DNA from: Cytobacillus firmus DS1
Lineage (GTDB): Bacteria > Bacillota > Bacilli > Bacillales > Cytobacillaceae
NCBI RefSeq assembly: GCF_000565285.1
Contig: NZ_APVL01000016.1
Span: 1 to 64,000, forward strand
Reading direction: 5' to 3'
DNA: 64,000 nt
Both the position numbers and the translations under genes were made by a program. The notes under the pieces were generated by a model. That model was not told the origin of the DNA. It saw nothing but the letters and a program-made list of their open reading frames with translations, and made no database searches. Shown here in pieces: positions 24,261-33,749 of the stretch (the first letter of the stretch is position 1; each line of letters opens with the position of its first letter).

Positions 24261-25451
24261 ATGAAGTTCGGTTTGCTTCCCAGAATTATTGCAGCTATTG
24301 CATTAGGTATTTTAATAGGTTCTTTTTCTCCCCAATGGCTTATTCAGGTATTTGCTACTTTTAATGGGCTGTTCGGAAACTTTCTTGGTTTCGCGATTCC
24401 GTTAATTATTATCGGGTTCATCGCGCCAGGAATCGGCAGCATGGGAAAAGGCGCAGGGAAACTGCTTGGGATTACAACCGGTTTTGCCTATGCTTCTACG
24501 ATCTCTGCCGGTTTAGTCGCCTATTTTTCTGCGACGGTGTTATATCCTGTTCTATTAAAAAACCAAAGCTTCAAAGAGTTTGAGAATCCTGAGGATGCTT
24601 TGCTTGCCCCCTTTTTCCAGGTGGACATGCCTCCTGTAATGGGGGTCATGACGGCACTGCTGATTTCTTTCACCTTAGGTCTGGGATTGGCCGCAATCAA
24701 AGGAAACACTCTGCAAAATGCAATGAATGATTTCCGTGATATTATTGAAAAACTGATTGAAAAGGTCATCATTCCATTGCTTCCTGTCCATATCTTTGGG
24801 ATTTTCGCCAATATGACGCAGGGCGGCCAGGTCGGCTCCATTATTTCTGTATTTGCCAAAGTCTTTGTCATGATTATTGCACTTCATCTTTTATTTTTAC
24901 TGCTTCAATATTCAGCGGCTGGCAGCCTGATGAAAGCCAATCCGCTAAGGCTAATGAAAAATATGATGCCTGCTTACTTTACGGCTCTTGGAACCCAGTC
25001 ATCCGCCTCCACGATTCCTGTTACGCTTAAACAAGTTAAAAAGCTTGGTGCACGCGAAAAAGTTGCGGATTTCTCTGTTCCATTACTTGCAACGATTCAT
25101 CTCTCCGGAAGCACAATCACCATTGTGAGCTGTGCGATCGCCGTAATGATGCTGCAGGGTCAAACAACATCATTTGCAGAAATCCTGCCTTTCATCTTAA
25201 TGCTTGGAATCACAATGATCGCGGCTCCAGGTGTTCCTGGAGGAGCTGTCATGGCCGCACTGGGTCTGCTTGAAAGCATGCTCGGATTCAATGAAACCAT
25301 GCTTGCGCTAATGATTGCCCTTTACCTTGCCCAGGACAGCTTCGGAACTGCGTGCAATGTAACAGGGGACGGTGCGCTGACCCTGCTGTCTGATAAGGTA
25401 AGCGGCAAAGAGAAGAAGCTTCAGCCCCAATCGGCTGTGAAAGCTGGCTGA
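24261..25451 (+). CDS. Dicarboxylate/amino acid:cation symporter (DAACS family)
   Basis: 396-residue membrane transporter with about eight helices and two re-entrant loops. Family signatures are the serine-rich loop LGTQSSASTIPVT and the C-terminal APGVPGGAVMAALG and LAQDSFGTACNVTGDGA segments. Such proteins import C4-dicarboxylates or acidic amino acids with Na+ or H+. The exact substrate cannot be read from sequence. Single-gene unit with its own promoter and terminator. Confidence 0.9.
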   Translation: MKFGLLPRIIAAIALGILIGSFSPQWLIQVFATFNGLFGNFLGFAIPLIIIGFIAPGIGSMGKGAGKLLGITTGFAYASTISAGLVAYFSATVLYPVLLKNQSFKEFENPEDALLAPFFQVDMPPVMGVMTALLISFTLGLGLAAIKGNTLQNAMNDFRDIIEKLIEKVIIPLLPVHIFGIFANMTQGGQVGSIISVFAKVFVMIIALHLLFLLLQYSAAGSLMKANPLRLMKNMMPAYFTALGTQSSASTIPVTLKQVKKLGAREKVADFSVPLLATIHLSGSTITIVSCAIAVMMLQGQTTSFAEILPFILMLGITMIAAPGVPGGAVMAALGLLESMLGFNETMLALMIALYLAQDSFGTACNVTGDGALTLLSDKVSGKEKKLQPQSAVKAG

Positions 25452-25455
25452 TTGA

Positions 25456-25489
25456 AAAAAAGATGTCCCTGTTGGGGCATCTTTTTTTG
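25456..25489. terminator. Bidirectional terminator after symporter gene
   Basis: AAAAAAAGATG-TCCC...GGGG-CATCTTTTTTT, starting 5 bp past the stop codon, with A/T tracts on both sides. Confidence 0.92.
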
Positions 25490-25587
25490 GTGTTACTATT
25501 TTCACTGCTGAGATTTGCAGGCTTATGGTCACTTGGCGCGGCATCCGTAACTGGGGAAGTGCAAAAAATATATATATTTTCTGGATT

Positions 25588-26007
25588 TTACTTAACAATC
25601 AAAACAGGAGCTTTCACACGTTTGGCTATTTTATGGCTGACACTTCCGAGCACCATTTCCTGGAGCGTATTCAGACCCCGGCTGCCCACTACAGCAACAT
25701 CAAAATCCATTTTGTTGGCAAATTCCACAATAGCTGGTCCAGGCTCTCCCAGCAGGATCTTTATTTCATATGAAATGTCCTTTTCTTTTAATAATTTTTC
25801 TATTGGCTCTAAACGCTTTTTCCTCACCTGGTCCACTATACTTTTATCAAAATGATGAAGGATATCTTCTTTTGAGGTCTGGCCATCAACGGCATACACT
25901 ACGGTTATTTCAGAATCAGGATTCTGTTCAGCCAGTTGAATGGCTTTAGCGGCTGCCCGAATGGAATGATCAGATCCATCTGCAGCCATCAATATTTTTT
26001 TAAACAC
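25588..26007 (-). CDS. Universal stress protein (UspA family)
   Basis: 139-residue Usp-fold protein of the ATP-binding kind: ILMAADGSDHS at the N-terminus and the GxxG(9)G(S/T) signature in GSRGLNTLQEMVLGSVS near residue 110. Start codon GTG with GTGAGG upstream. It lies downstream of a SulP transporter on the same strand; Usp proteins often accompany SulP genes, although a terminator lies between them here. Confidence 0.9.
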   Translation of the reverse strand: MFKKILMAADGSDHSIRAAAKAIQLAEQNPDSEITVVYAVDGQTSKEDILHHFDKSIVDQVRKKRLEPIEKLLKEKDISYEIKILLGEPGPAIVEFANKMDFDVAVVGSRGLNTLQEMVLGSVSHKIAKRVKAPVLIVK

Positions 26008-26033
26008 AGAGCCTCACCCCTAAAATATTCTTA

Positions 26034-26072
26034 TAAAGAAAATACCACAGTCAGAGCTGACTGTGGTATTTA
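26034..26072 (-). terminator. Terminator after sulP
   Basis: A 14-bp perfect stem AATACCACAGTCAG/CTGACTGTGGTATT with an AG loop (26041-26070), followed on the minus strand by TTCTTTATAA. It separates the transporter gene from the universal stress protein gene. Confidence 0.85.
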
Positions 26073-26083
26073 TTACAATATTA

Positions 26084-27550
26084 TTAATGGCCGGATAATT
26101 TCGCACCAGGTTTGCGGTGAACGGCCAACCGTTCAATCAAATTTAAGCTTGGCGCGTTTAACCCTGATAGGCGGACCAGCACACCATTGTCCCGAAGCTT
26201 TAATACAATCTTATCGATGGCAGCGACACCTGAGTCATCCCAGACATGCGCCTGTGAAAAGTCGATTTCTACTTCTTTTAATTCCTCATTAAAGTCGAAT
26301 GCCGCTACAAGTTCATCTACAGAGGCAAAGAAAACCTGGCCTGTTACAGCGTATATTTTCTTATCTCCTTCAACTCGTGATGCAACATGCATTTTTGAAA
26401 TTTTAGCCACAAAGAATATCGCACTCAGGATGATCCCAGCGAAAACTCCTTTTGATAAGTCATGAGTGAAAACAGTTGTAACAGTCGTTACTACCATTAC
26501 AATCGAATCTGTGACAGGCGCCTTAGCAAGTCCCTTAATGGATGACCAGTCAAATGTTCCGATCGATACCATGATCATAACACCAACTAGGGCAGCCATC
26601 GGTATTTGCACGACAATATTACCTAATACTAGAATCAGAAACATCAGGAATGCACCCGCTACTATCGTTGACAATCTGCCTCTTCCGCCGGATTTCACAT
26701 TTATAACGGACTGTCCAATCATGGCACAGCCTGCCATTCCGCCGAATAGACCTGCCACGATATTCGCAATTCCCTGTCCGCGGCTTTCCATATTCTTATC
26801 ACTGGCCGTATCGGTCATGTCATCCACTATAGATGCAGTCAGCAAGGATTCAAGCAAGCCCACGATCGCAAGGGCAATAGAATAAGGGAAAATAATCTTC
26901 AGAGTCTCAAGGTTCAAAGGAACATCCGGTATAAAGAAGGCCGGAAGAGCTGATGTGATAGTCCCCATGTCGCCAACTGTACGCACATCACTCTTGGTCA
27001 TGATGGCAATGATCGTAATAACAATAATTGCTACCAGAGGAGATGGCACAGCTTTAGTAAATCTCGGGAAAATATAAATTATCGCCAATGCACCGGCAAC
27101 CATTACATACATTACCCATGTAGCATCTGTAAACTGTTCAAGCTGCGCCATGAAAATCAGTATTGCCAGTGCGTTCACAAATCCAATCATAACAGCACGG
27201 GGAATGAATTTCATAAAGCGGGCCAGCTTAAGCACACCAAATAAAATCTGCAGAACTCCCGTCAAAATGGTCGCAGCAAATAAATACTGCAGTCCGTGAT
27301 CAGCTACCAATGTAACCATTAATAGTGCCATCGCCCCGGTTGCAGCAGAAATCATTCCAGGCCTTCCGCCAACTATTGCAATGGTTACAGCAATACAGAA
27401 AGAAGCATACAATCCAACCATTGGATCGACACCCGCAATAATTGAGAATGCAATCGCCTCAGGAATAAGCGCCAATGCTACTACGATTCCAGCAAGGATG
27501 TCTCCCTTCACATTGCCAAACCATTGTTCTTTTTTTGTTAAAACTCTCAA
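26084..27550 (-). CDS. SulP family anion transporter with STAS domain
   Basis: 488 residues: a SLC26/SulP membrane domain of about 14 helices ([59 protein letters not shown]) and a C-terminal STAS domain ([19 protein letters not shown]...[20 protein letters not shown]). Members carry sulfate or bicarbonate; the substrate here is unknown. TTG 27550 has AAAGAGGTG 5 nt upstream. Confidence 0.92.
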   Translation of the reverse strand: MRVLTKKEQWFGNVKGDILAGIVVALALIPEAIAFSIIAGVDPMVGLYASFCIAVTIAIVGGRPGMISAATGAMALLMVTLVADHGLQYLFAATILTGVLQILFGVLKLARFMKFIPRAVMIGFVNALAILIFMAQLEQFTDATWVMYVMVAGALAIIYIFPRFTKAVPSPLVAIIVITIIAIMTKSDVRTVGDMGTITSALPAFFIPDVPLNLETLKIIFPYSIALAIVGLLESLLTASIVDDMTDTASDKNMESRGQGIANIVAGLFGGMAGCAMIGQSVINVKSGGRGRLSTIVAGAFLMFLILVLGNIVVQIPMAALVGVMIMVSIGTFDWSSIKGLAKAPVTDSIVMVVTTVTTVFTHDLSKGVFAGIILSAIFFVAKISKMHVASRVEGDKKIYAVTGQVFFASVDELVAAFDFNEELKEVEIDFSQAHVWDDSGVAAIDKIVLKLRDNGVLVRLSGLNAPSLNLIERLAVHRKPGAKLSGH

Positions 27551-27627
27551 ATAAACACCTCTTTTTAATAGATTTATAGTAATGACTTTGAACTCTCATC
27601 AAAGTCGGGCCGACAAAAACATATAGA

Positions 27628-27655
27628 ATCATAACACATTTACTTATATTTACAA
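27628..27655 (-). promoter_or_regulatory. Candidate promoter and leader hairpin for sulP
   Basis: TTGTAA (27650-27655), 16-bp spacer, TATGAT (27628-27633) on the minus strand. The leader then contains the inverted repeat GACTTTGA/TCAAAGTC at 27584-27606. Confidence 0.5.
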
Positions 27656-27727
27656 GACCGCATGTAAGCGTGAACACCCCTTAAAATCTTGTTTTTTCTT
27701 TTGAAATCTCACGATTACTATGTATCC

Positions 27728-27755
27728 AAAAAAAAACGACCCTGAAACAGAGTCA
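27728..27755 (-). terminator. Terminator of the VOC gene
   Basis: GACTCTG-TTT-CAGGGTC stem followed by nine Ts on the minus strand. Confidence 0.88.
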
Positions 27756-27758
27756 TTT

Positions 27759-28142
27759 TTAACCGATAGGTGAACAAATCTCAATATAATGCCCATCCGG
27801 ATCTTCTACATATGCCACTTTCTGTCCCCAAGGCTTTTCAACAGGCTCGAGCAGGACTGGCACCCCTGCGTCCTTGAGCTTTTCAACAACGGCTTCCACT
27901 TCTTCCGTCACAAAACCAAGCTCGAATGTCTGCTCCTTCCTCACTCCATCCGGTATCGGCAGCCCGGTGACTTCCCGTCCGCCTTCTCTCGTATTGAAGG
28001 AAAGAATGGTGCTGCCTGTATCATACTCGATGTAAGTTCCAAATTCATTTCTCAGCTTTAGGCCCAGCAATTCACCATAAAAATGTTTCGTTCTTTCCAG
28101 GCTTTCCGCATATAAAATGACATAACCCATCTTCAATTCCAA
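27759..28142 (-). CDS. VOC (glyoxalase/bleomycin-resistance) superfamily protein
   Basis: 127-residue VOC-fold protein with paired beta-alpha-beta-beta-beta modules. Possible metal ligands include the histidine in RTKHFYGELLGLKLR and the glutamates in QTFELGFVTEE and GHYIEICSPIG, with the common VEDPDGHYIEI ending. Function cannot be assigned; lactoylglutathione lyase-like or antibiotic-binding roles are both possible. TTG 28142 is chosen because GAGGTG lies 6 nt upstream and it gives the usual family length; an ATG at 28172 would add an unrelated extension. Confidence 0.8.
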   Translation of the reverse strand: MELKMGYVILYAESLERTKHFYGELLGLKLRNEFGTYIEYDTGSTILSFNTREGGREVTGLPIPDGVRKEQTFELGFVTEEVEAVVEKLKDAGVPVLLEPVEKPWGQKVAYVEDPDGHYIEICSPIG

Positions 28143-28271
28143 TATGTTCACCTCTTCAAAATTTCTATTCATGATATGATTTCAATATGGGAGGTATTTT
28201 CTCCTTTTAAAAGAATGTATAAACTTTGGAATTATGATTAATAGAGGTGCAGTATTTTTACTAAAGTTTAA

Positions 28272-28769
28272 TGGAGGTGTACCTGCTATGATCGAAAAGA
28301 CAGCCCTGAGTGGAAAAAATGGGATGCTCCCTATTTTCCTCTTGAGCCCAAAAACTTTGAAACGTATAAACAGGAATTTCTCCAAAAAGCAGAAGAACAA
28401 CCGCCTCTCAGCATGGTAATTGAAGCATCTGGAAAAGTGATCGGCACCGTGGGATATTACTGGGAGCATTGCGGTTCTAACTGGCTTGAAGCTGGAATTA
28501 TTATTTACGATCCTGATTATTGGAATGGCGGGTATGGCACGGAAGCACTTACTCTCTGGGTGGATTATCTTTTTTCATCCCTCCCGCTTGCCCGGGTGGG
28601 CATTACCACCTGGTCCGGCAACAAAAGAATGATGAAAGCAGCTGAAAAGATTGGCATGCAGCTTGAAGGAAGAATGCGGAAGTGCCGGATTGTAAACGGG
28701 GCATATTATGATAGCATCCGGATGGGTGTACTGAGGGAAGAGTGGGAGAAAAGGACATCAGATAAATAA
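28272..28769 (+). pseudogene. GNAT family N-acetyltransferase, N-terminus disrupted
   Basis: The frame ending at 28769 encodes a GNAT domain: DSPEWKKWDAPYFPLEPK, VIGTVGYYWEH, the acyl-CoA loop region DYWNGGYGTEALTLW and AEKIGMQLEGRMRK. The conserved stretch continues upstream of the first ATG (28413) to an in-frame stop near 28269 with no ATG, GTG or TTG start. The missing N-terminal segment seems to lie in another frame just upstream (FLLKFNGGV), so a small indel near 28285-28295 probably broke the gene. From ATG 28413 only 118 residues remain, without the first strand and helix. Confidence 0.6.
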
Positions 28770-28770
28770 A

Positions 28771-28793
28771 AAGGCTCGATTTTTACGAGCCTT
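28771..28793. terminator. Terminator at the end of the cobalamin operon (bidirectional)
   Basis: AAGGCTCG-ATTTTTA-CGAGCCTT, with TTTTTATTTAT on the minus strand. It includes the cblS stop codon and also faces the end of the GNAT gene. Confidence 0.85.
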
Positions 28794-29499
28794 CAAGCAT
28801 GTGAAGATAACCTCCTGCAATCTTACTGATTTCTTCGGATTTCCCCTCAGGAAAAACCGCGATAAAGCAAGTAGCAGGACCAGCTGATTTATTAAGGTCC
28901 AAATGGCTTTCAAAATCATTCTCCTTAAATTCCTTATTGGAGAACAGGCCATTCAGTTCCTTCAGTATTCCTTTTGAACCAATTGGAAGAGTTATAACCT
29001 CATCTATTGAATTTATGGCTTTAAATAGTTTTAGGGGCGCCGCCTCCGCCTCCCTCTCAATCAGCTCCAGGCCAACCAAAGGGGAACCGATCACCGCCAT
29101 CCTTGTATTCTCTGTATAGATTAGGGTCTCAGCAGGAAGCTCTCCCTTCCTTTTGCCAAGTACAGATAAGCCTACCGCTGATTGAAGCAGGTTAAAGTTG
29201 CTTTCTGTACTGCCGGTGATTTGCAGTTCCGTAAGGCCTAATTCATCGGCCCCCTTTTTAATGCCCCGTATAAGCTGGCCCCAGGCATCATCTCCGCAGA
29301 AATTCTGAATGGCAGCAGCAAATGGCTGAGCACCAGCAGACATACATTCCATGACAGCGACACGGAATGAATAGTACGAAACGGTCTCGTAAGAAACCTG
29401 AACAGCATCCTGCTCTTTCTCGCCGATTGCTCCGCTGTTATCACTGGCTACCACAATCATTTCTTCAGAATTAAAAGGGAGGCTTAAGACATCCCTCAC
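28783..29499 (-). CDS. cblS: Alpha-ribazole kinase CblS
   Basis: 238-residue protein of the PurM/ThiL-like ATP-binding superfamily (VVASDNSGAIGEKE; AVMECMSAGAQPFAAAIQNFCGDDAW; ITGSTESNFNLLQSAVGLSV). Firmicutes CblS phosphorylates alpha-ribazole, giving alpha-ribazole phosphate for the lower loop of cobalamin. Assignment rests on this family and on the adjoining cblT, with which it overlaps by 4 nt. Last gene of the operon, with a GTG start. Confidence 0.8.
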   Translation of the reverse strand: MRDVLSLPFNSEEMIVVASDNSGAIGEKEQDAVQVSYETVSYYSFRVAVMECMSAGAQPFAAAIQNFCGDDAWGQLIRGIKKGADELGLTELQITGSTESNFNLLQSAVGLSVLGKRKGELPAETLIYTENTRMAVIGSPLVGLELIEREAEAAPLKLFKAINSIDEVITLPIGSKGILKELNGLFSNKEFKENDFESHLDLNKSAGPATCFIAVFPEGKSEEISKIAGGYLHMLEGS

Positions 29500-29990
29500 T
29501 GCTCAGCACCCGCTTTGGCCAAGGCCGGTCCCACAAGCTTGACAAGCCTTGGAATCGCTATATAAGCAATAATAGCATTAATGACAGAACCTATAAAAAG
29601 GGAAGGAACAATCGCCAGGTAAAAGGCCTGGCCCATTAAAAAGATAAACGGAAGCGGGGCTGCAAAGGCATTGCCGAGCACAAAAAGAATCCCTGCCAGA
29701 AAGAAGCGCCCTCTCTGGTATAATGAGCTGAAAACAAAGGCTAGAAATGCCATTTCAACAGCAATCAGGAGATGGAGAGGCCCTAGAGGCAAGCCTCCCA
29801 ATAATGCTGACAGCAGATGACCGATGGCCGCAACGGCCGCTCCGCCATAGCCGCCAAGCAGCACGGCGGCAAGCAAAGCAGGAAAAGCATCCAGTGCCAC
29901 GCTACCAATAACGGCAGGAACTTTAATCGCTGCACCGATTGCTGTCAGTGCAATCAGCATGGCGGCCATGCCCAATCGCATGCTTTTCAT
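29496..29990 (-). CDS. cblT: Alpha-ribazole transporter CblT (ECF S-component-like)
   Basis: 164-residue membrane protein with about five helices. It resembles ECF transporter substrate-binding components (AVLLGGYGGAAVAAIGHLLSALLGGLPLGPLHLLIAVEM). CblT with CblS was described in Listeria and Geobacillus as the alpha-ribazole salvage pair. No dedicated ECF ATPase genes are nearby, so it may share the housekeeping EcfAAT module. The ribosome site AAGGAGG lies 7 nt before the ATG. Confidence 0.8.
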   Translation of the reverse strand: MKSMRLGMAAMLIALTAIGAAIKVPAVIGSVALDAFPALLAAVLLGGYGGAAVAAIGHLLSALLGGLPLGPLHLLIAVEMAFLAFVFSSLYQRGRFFLAGILFVLGNAFAAPLPFIFLMGQAFYLAIVPSLFIGSVINAIIAYIAIPRLVKLVGPALAKAGAEQ

Positions 29991-30574
29991 TATTTATCCT
30001 CCTTGCGCTTTCCTTCACGGAATACATTCGCACTGCGCACATATTCCACATCTTTTTGGTTAAGACGGAAATTAATCACTCTTGCCAGGGCAAAGAAGTA
30101 ATCAGATAAGCGATTCAGGAATTTCAGTGCCACTGCAGAGGTTTCCGGATCCGCTTTTTTTAGCGAGACCACAAGACGCTCCGCTCTCCGGGTTACTGTC
30201 CTGGCAATATGAATGGATGCAGATGCTGGTGCTCCCCCAGGCAGAATAAACCTTTCCAGCTTTGGAGCTTCTTCAATCAATTTATCAATCTTAGTCTCCA
30301 AATAATCAACTGAACCCTTCGTCAATTTAAGCTCCCGTTTTTTCGTAACATTCGCAAGGTCGCCGCCACAGTCAAAAAGCTCATGCTGGATCTTCTCCAG
30401 ATCCTCCAGGACATCCTGAAAAATGGCCGGATCCAGCTGCGTCATGGCCTGCCCGACAAAACAGTTGACTTCATCCACTGTTCCATAGGCTTCAACCCTT
30501 ACATCATCCTTTTCCACCCTGCCTCCAATAATGCTTGTTTTTCCCTCATCACCAGTTCGTGTATAAAGTTTCAT
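29990..30574 (-). CDS. Cob(I)yrinic acid a,c-diamide adenosyltransferase, PduO type
   Basis: 194-residue PduO-family ATP:cob(I)alamin adenosyltransferase. Signatures are TRTGDEGKTSIIGG at the N-terminus, the helix around FDCGGDLAN, and the active-site stretch GGAPASASIHIARTVTRRAERLVV with conserved arginines and RLSDYFFALAR. It attaches the 5'-deoxyadenosyl group to cobalt. It joins end to start with cblT. Confidence 0.93.
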   Translation of the reverse strand: MKLYTRTGDEGKTSIIGGRVEKDDVRVEAYGTVDEVNCFVGQAMTQLDPAIFQDVLEDLEKIQHELFDCGGDLANVTKKRELKLTKGSVDYLETKIDKLIEEAPKLERFILPGGAPASASIHIARTVTRRAERLVVSLKKADPETSAVALKFLNRLSDYFFALARVINFRLNQKDVEYVRSANVFREGKRKEDK

Positions 30575-30589
30575 CAGCGATTCCCCATT

Positions 30590-31015
30590 TCATTTTATTT
30601 TTTGACTGATGCCATACCAAATCAAATCAACTCTATCTGCAGCAGCAGCGGCATCCTGAAAGGCCCATCCGGACGCATCCCGCCACTTTCGGTCAAACGC
30701 CTCCATCGGAACAATCCCTTTTGAAATATCAGATCCGATTAAAACAACTCTCCGGTTAACATCTGCTTTTTCCCATTGGAGCCACTTTTCCAGCATCTCC
30801 TGCCACTTTTCCCGAATCTCTTCAAACTCCAGTGCTTGTGACCACTCCCGAATCATTAGCTCAATTCCTTCAAAGACAATCAGGTTTCGATCAATATCGC
30901 CGGCCGACTCACCAAGATAAGCTGAAATCCATTTATGGGGAGTATCATCCAATTGATAAAATCCCTTCACCCATTCGGACTTCCCGTTAAACCTGCCTCC
31001 TGTAATGAAGTGCAT
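30590..31015 (-). CDS. Short CobU-like P-loop protein
   Basis: 141 residues beginning ITGGRFNGKSEWV, a P-loop in the position used by adenosylcobinamide kinase CobU. It is shorter than a full CobU (about 180), and a normal CobU is encoded at 33174-33749 in the same operon. It may be a specialised or degenerate paralogue; biochemical role unknown. It ends VDLIWYGISQKIK, resembling the last strand of CobU (with DLIWYG in place of the usual VVxGxPxxIK). Confidence 0.65.
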   Translation of the reverse strand: MHFITGGRFNGKSEWVKGFYQLDDTPHKWISAYLGESAGDIDRNLIVFEGIELMIREWSQALEFEEIREKWQEMLEKWLQWEKADVNRRVVLIGSDISKGIVPMEAFDRKWRDASGWAFQDAAAAADRVDLIWYGISQKIK

Positions 31016-31584
31016 CGCTCTCCCCTCCTAAACGCTTCCCATGTCCATCTAAGCTCATAGCCTCTTCCAAACGGAACTTGCCATTCCCAGAATTCTTTTT
31101 GCTCCGGTGCATACTTTCCAAGAAGATACCTTATGACTCCGCCGTGTGTAATAACGGCAGCACCATGGCTATCCTTCCGAAGCAATTGATCGGTTAAATT
31201 CTGCCACCCTTTATCCAATCTTGCTGTAAATGCTGAAAAGGACTCCCCGCCAGGCAGCACTCCTGAGAAAGGATTTTCCAGCCATTCTTGATAAGCAGGG
31301 TTATCTTTCAGTTCTTGATATGTCCTGCCTTCCCACTCGCCAAAATGCATCTCTCTCCATTCGGGACATGATTCAATAGAATGATCCGGGAAAAGAATAG
31401 CCGCTGTCTTCATGCACCTGCCTAAATCACTCGCAAAAATTCTTCTATAGTCTTGAGGCGCCGCGGCAAGCTTATCTCTGTGTGCCGGACACAGAGGAGA
31501 ATCTGTCCATCCCAGATAAGCATGGGACTTATTGGCTTCTGTCAGCCCATGACGAAATAATGCAACAACCACAGTATCATCCAT
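30967..31584 (-). CDS. Alpha-ribazole phosphatase-type histidine phosphatase (CobC)
   Basis: 205-residue histidine phosphatase. The phosphohistidine is in FRHGLTEAN, a second conserved histidine in VITHGGVIRYLL, and the acid segment is WREMHFGEWEGRTYQEL. In this operon it probably removes phosphate from alpha-ribazole-5'-phosphate or adenosylcobalamin phosphate. It overlaps both neighbours by about 45 nt, showing tight packing. Confidence 0.85.
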   Translation of the reverse strand: MDDTVVVALFRHGLTEANKSHAYLGWTDSPLCPAHRDKLAAAPQDYRRIFASDLGRCMKTAAILFPDHSIESCPEWREMHFGEWEGRTYQELKDNPAYQEWLENPFSGVLPGGESFSAFTARLDKGWQNLTDQLLRKDSHGAAVITHGGVIRYLLGKYAPEQKEFWEWQVPFGRGYELRWTWEAFRRGERCTSLQEAGLTGSPNG

Positions 31585-32333
31585 AAAAGCACCTCCGTTC
31601 CTTCCACACTGGCCCCAAGTACATCCCCTGTCATTCCGCCAAACCAGGCAATGACTTTCCTTGATAAGAATGCGAATAACAATATTGAAAAAAGAACCAT
31701 GAAAAGAAATCCAACAATAGCCGGGTAACCAGACAGCCAGGCAGCTGCCGCGGCGGCCAGAAGGAAGATAGGGTAAATAGATAAGGTGGTTTTAGAAGCA
31801 GCCTGCTGAAATAATGAGCCCAGCCCCTCTTTTTTGGCTGCCTGAACTTTTATCAGCAACACCCCCATTACCATCTTGCTCAAAAAAGGAAGCACTGCGA
31901 TTAAAAAATAGGAATATGGATTTGATAAAAGGACAATTTCATAGATAAATAGAAAACGGGTACTCAGCAATACGATGATGGACAGCACACCGAACGCCCC
32001 CACCCGGGGATCACTCATGATTTCCAGCCGCCTCTCCTGATCGCGATAGGAGAAAAACGCATCGCTCGCATCCATCCACCCATCAAGATGAATCCCGCCG
32101 GTCAGCAAAATCCCGGCCAGCCAGACAGCAAAGCCCGCTGCCAATAGGGAAAAAGGAGTCCATTCAAGAAAAGCATAGAGAATAAATGCGTATATGCTTC
32201 CCTGAATGAGACCGGCTATAGGAAAGGTTCTGATTGCCTTGTCCAAATGAGGCTTATCCATGGGCAGAGATATTGGAATGGGAATGCTTGTGAAGAATTG
32301 AAGGTTGATCAATAATCCTTTAAGCCATTTCAT
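31542..32333 (-). CDS. cobS: Adenosylcobinamide-GDP ribazoletransferase CobS
   Basis: 263-residue integral membrane enzyme joining alpha-ribazole (phosphate) to adenosylcobinamide-GDP. Typical features are FFTSIPIPI near the N-terminus, [39 protein letters not shown] with the acidic metal-binding residues, and [19 protein letters not shown] near the end. About six to seven helices. Confidence 0.94.
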   Translation of the reverse strand: MKWLKGLLINLQFFTSIPIPISLPMDKPHLDKAIRTFPIAGLIQGSIYAFILYAFLEWTPFSLLAAGFAVWLAGILLTGGIHLDGWMDASDAFFSYRDQERRLEIMSDPRVGAFGVLSIIVLLSTRFLFIYEIVLLSNPYSYFLIAVLPFLSKMVMGVLLIKVQAAKKEGLGSLFQQAASKTTLSIYPIFLLAAAAAAWLSGYPAIVGFLFMVLFSILLFAFLSRKVIAWFGGMTGDVLGASVEGTEVLLWMILWLLHYFVMG

Positions 32334-33177
32334 TCTGTTTTCTCCAGCTAAAGACGATTTCCTTTAATTTTTCCCAATCAAGATGCTTTAGCATCGCAAT
32401 AGACAGTTCATCATATTTGCTGTCATCCACTGTTTCCAGATGAGCGGCTGCAGGTCCATCGGAAAGAGAATCTTCAACAGGAATGCCATGCTGGCCTATG
32501 TAAGGGAGAACAGCAAGTACCGGGAGCCCGGTTTTTTCTTCTATCCAGCTTTTCCCGTCCTCAAAAAGCTCCGGATTACCATGAAATTTATTAATAATGA
32601 TGCCTTTTACCCTGTCTCGCTCCTGAGGACTTAACAGCTCCAGCGTTCCTATTATACTTGCGAAAATTCCCCCTCTTTCAATGTCAGCTGCCAAAATCAC
32701 GGGAACATCTGCCAATTCCGCAGCCTTCATATTAGCAAGCTCTTTTTCCTTTAAATTGATCTCGACCGGACTCCCTGCTCCTTCCATTACCAGAATCTCA
32801 TACTCTTCCCGCAGTTTTTGAAGTGACAGCGTAATCGCTTCAAGACCCTTTTTATAATAATCTTTCTGATAAGAGCTTCCTGAAACAACTTCCGCATGGT
32901 CCCCAAGCATGATAACCTCGGATCGGCAGCCAGGCATAGGCTTAAGCAAGATGGGATTCATCCATTCGTTCGCTTCAATCTTGGCGGCTTCTGCCTGCAG
33001 TCCCTGTGCTCTGCCGATTTCCTTTCCTTTGTTGGTTTGATACGTATAGTTGCACATATTCTGAGATTTAAATGGAGCAACGCGATATCCTTCATTCGCA
33101 AATGCCCTGCAAAGAGCGGTAGCAATCAGGCTTTTCCCGACATCGGATGAAGTCCCCTGAATCATGATCCCTTTCAT
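32320..33177 (-). CDS. Cobyric acid synthase CobQ/CbiP-like, lacking the amidotransferase domain
   Basis: 285 residues matching the N-terminal ATP-binding domain of CobQ/CbiP: P-loop [59 protein letters not shown]. Standard CobQ is about 490-510 residues with a C-terminal glutamine amidotransferase domain; that half is absent. The end ([18 protein letters not shown]) falls where the linker to that domain would start, and the stop overlaps cobS by 14 nt. No amidotransferase sequence is seen in the following frames. It could be a functional stand-alone domain or a settled truncation. Confidence 0.85.
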   Translation of the reverse strand: MKGIMIQGTSSDVGKSLIATALCRAFANEGYRVAPFKSQNMCNYTYQTNKGKEIGRAQGLQAEAAKIEANEWMNPILLKPMPGCRSEVIMLGDHAEVVSGSSYQKDYYKKGLEAITLSLQKLREEYEILVMEGAGSPVEINLKEKELANMKAAELADVPVILAADIERGGIFASIIGTLELLSPQERDRVKGIIINKFHGNPELFEDGKSWIEEKTGLPVLAVLPYIGQHGIPVEDSLSDGPAAAHLETVDDSKYDELSIAMLKHLDWEKLKEIVFSWRKQNEMA

Positions 33178-33749
33178 GCCGGCTCTCCCTTCATTTGAAT
33201 GGGAATGCCCGCTTCAACAAGTAAGGCTTTATCAGCCATCTTTACAATTTCCCTGTGAAGCATCCCCAATATTTTCGCATATGTAAACACCAATTCGTTT
33301 TCGCCAATTGGCTCATTCAAGACTTCGTTGCTGACAACGATCAAGGACCTGCATTTTTGGCGGATTTCATTGATGGCCCTGAGAATATCTGATGATAGTT
33401 TGTCCTCGAATTCTCTGTTCCGCCAACCGTCCTCCGCTCTAAAAAGCTCATTATTTAAGAGAGTGGTCAAGCAATCCAAAAGAATTATATCCTGATGGTT
33501 AAAGTTTCCCGAGATCTCTTCAAGTACGGAAGGCTTTTCCCAGGTTGTCCAGCCCAAGCCGCTCTTTTCCCGGTCATCCTGGTGCCTCTGAATCCGGGCC
33601 TCCATCTCGGAATCGTATGCTTTTCCGGCAGCAATGTAATGAAGCTTTCCGTCCGTTTTTTCTGCAAGCGCGGCTGCAGTCCTCTCCGCAAATGAGCTTT
33701 TTCCGCTCCGCACGCCCCCAGTGATAAAAATCAGCGAACCTTCCGCCAT
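33174..33749 (-). CDS. cobU: Adenosylcobinamide kinase/adenosylcobinamide-phosphate guanylyltransferase CobU
   Basis: 191-residue bifunctional enzyme. P-loop [15 protein letters not shown], guanylylation-site region [26 protein letters not shown] containing the conserved HxxxR-type histidine, [14 protein letters not shown], and the C-terminal [15 protein letters not shown]. It activates cobinamide before CobS. Start overlaps cobD by 19 nt. Confidence 0.93.
   Translation of the reverse strand: MAEGSLIFITGGVRSGKSSFAERTAAALAEKTDGKLHYIAAGKAYDSEMEARIQRHQDDREKSGLGWTTWEKPSVLEEISGNFNHQDIILLDCLTTLLNNELFRAEDGWRNREFEDKLSSDILRAINEIRQKCRSLIVVSNEVLNEPIGENELVFTYAKILGMLHREIVKMADKALLVEAGIPIQMKGEPA

Noticed and set aside
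24261-28172. Genomic island of transporters
   Set aside because: Base composition and codon use look like the neighbours, and there are no integrase, direct repeats or tRNA junction.
28182-28469. 95-codon minus-strand frame upstream of the VOC gene
   Set aside because: It overlaps the GNAT remnant antisense, has no ribosome site and has unlikely composition.
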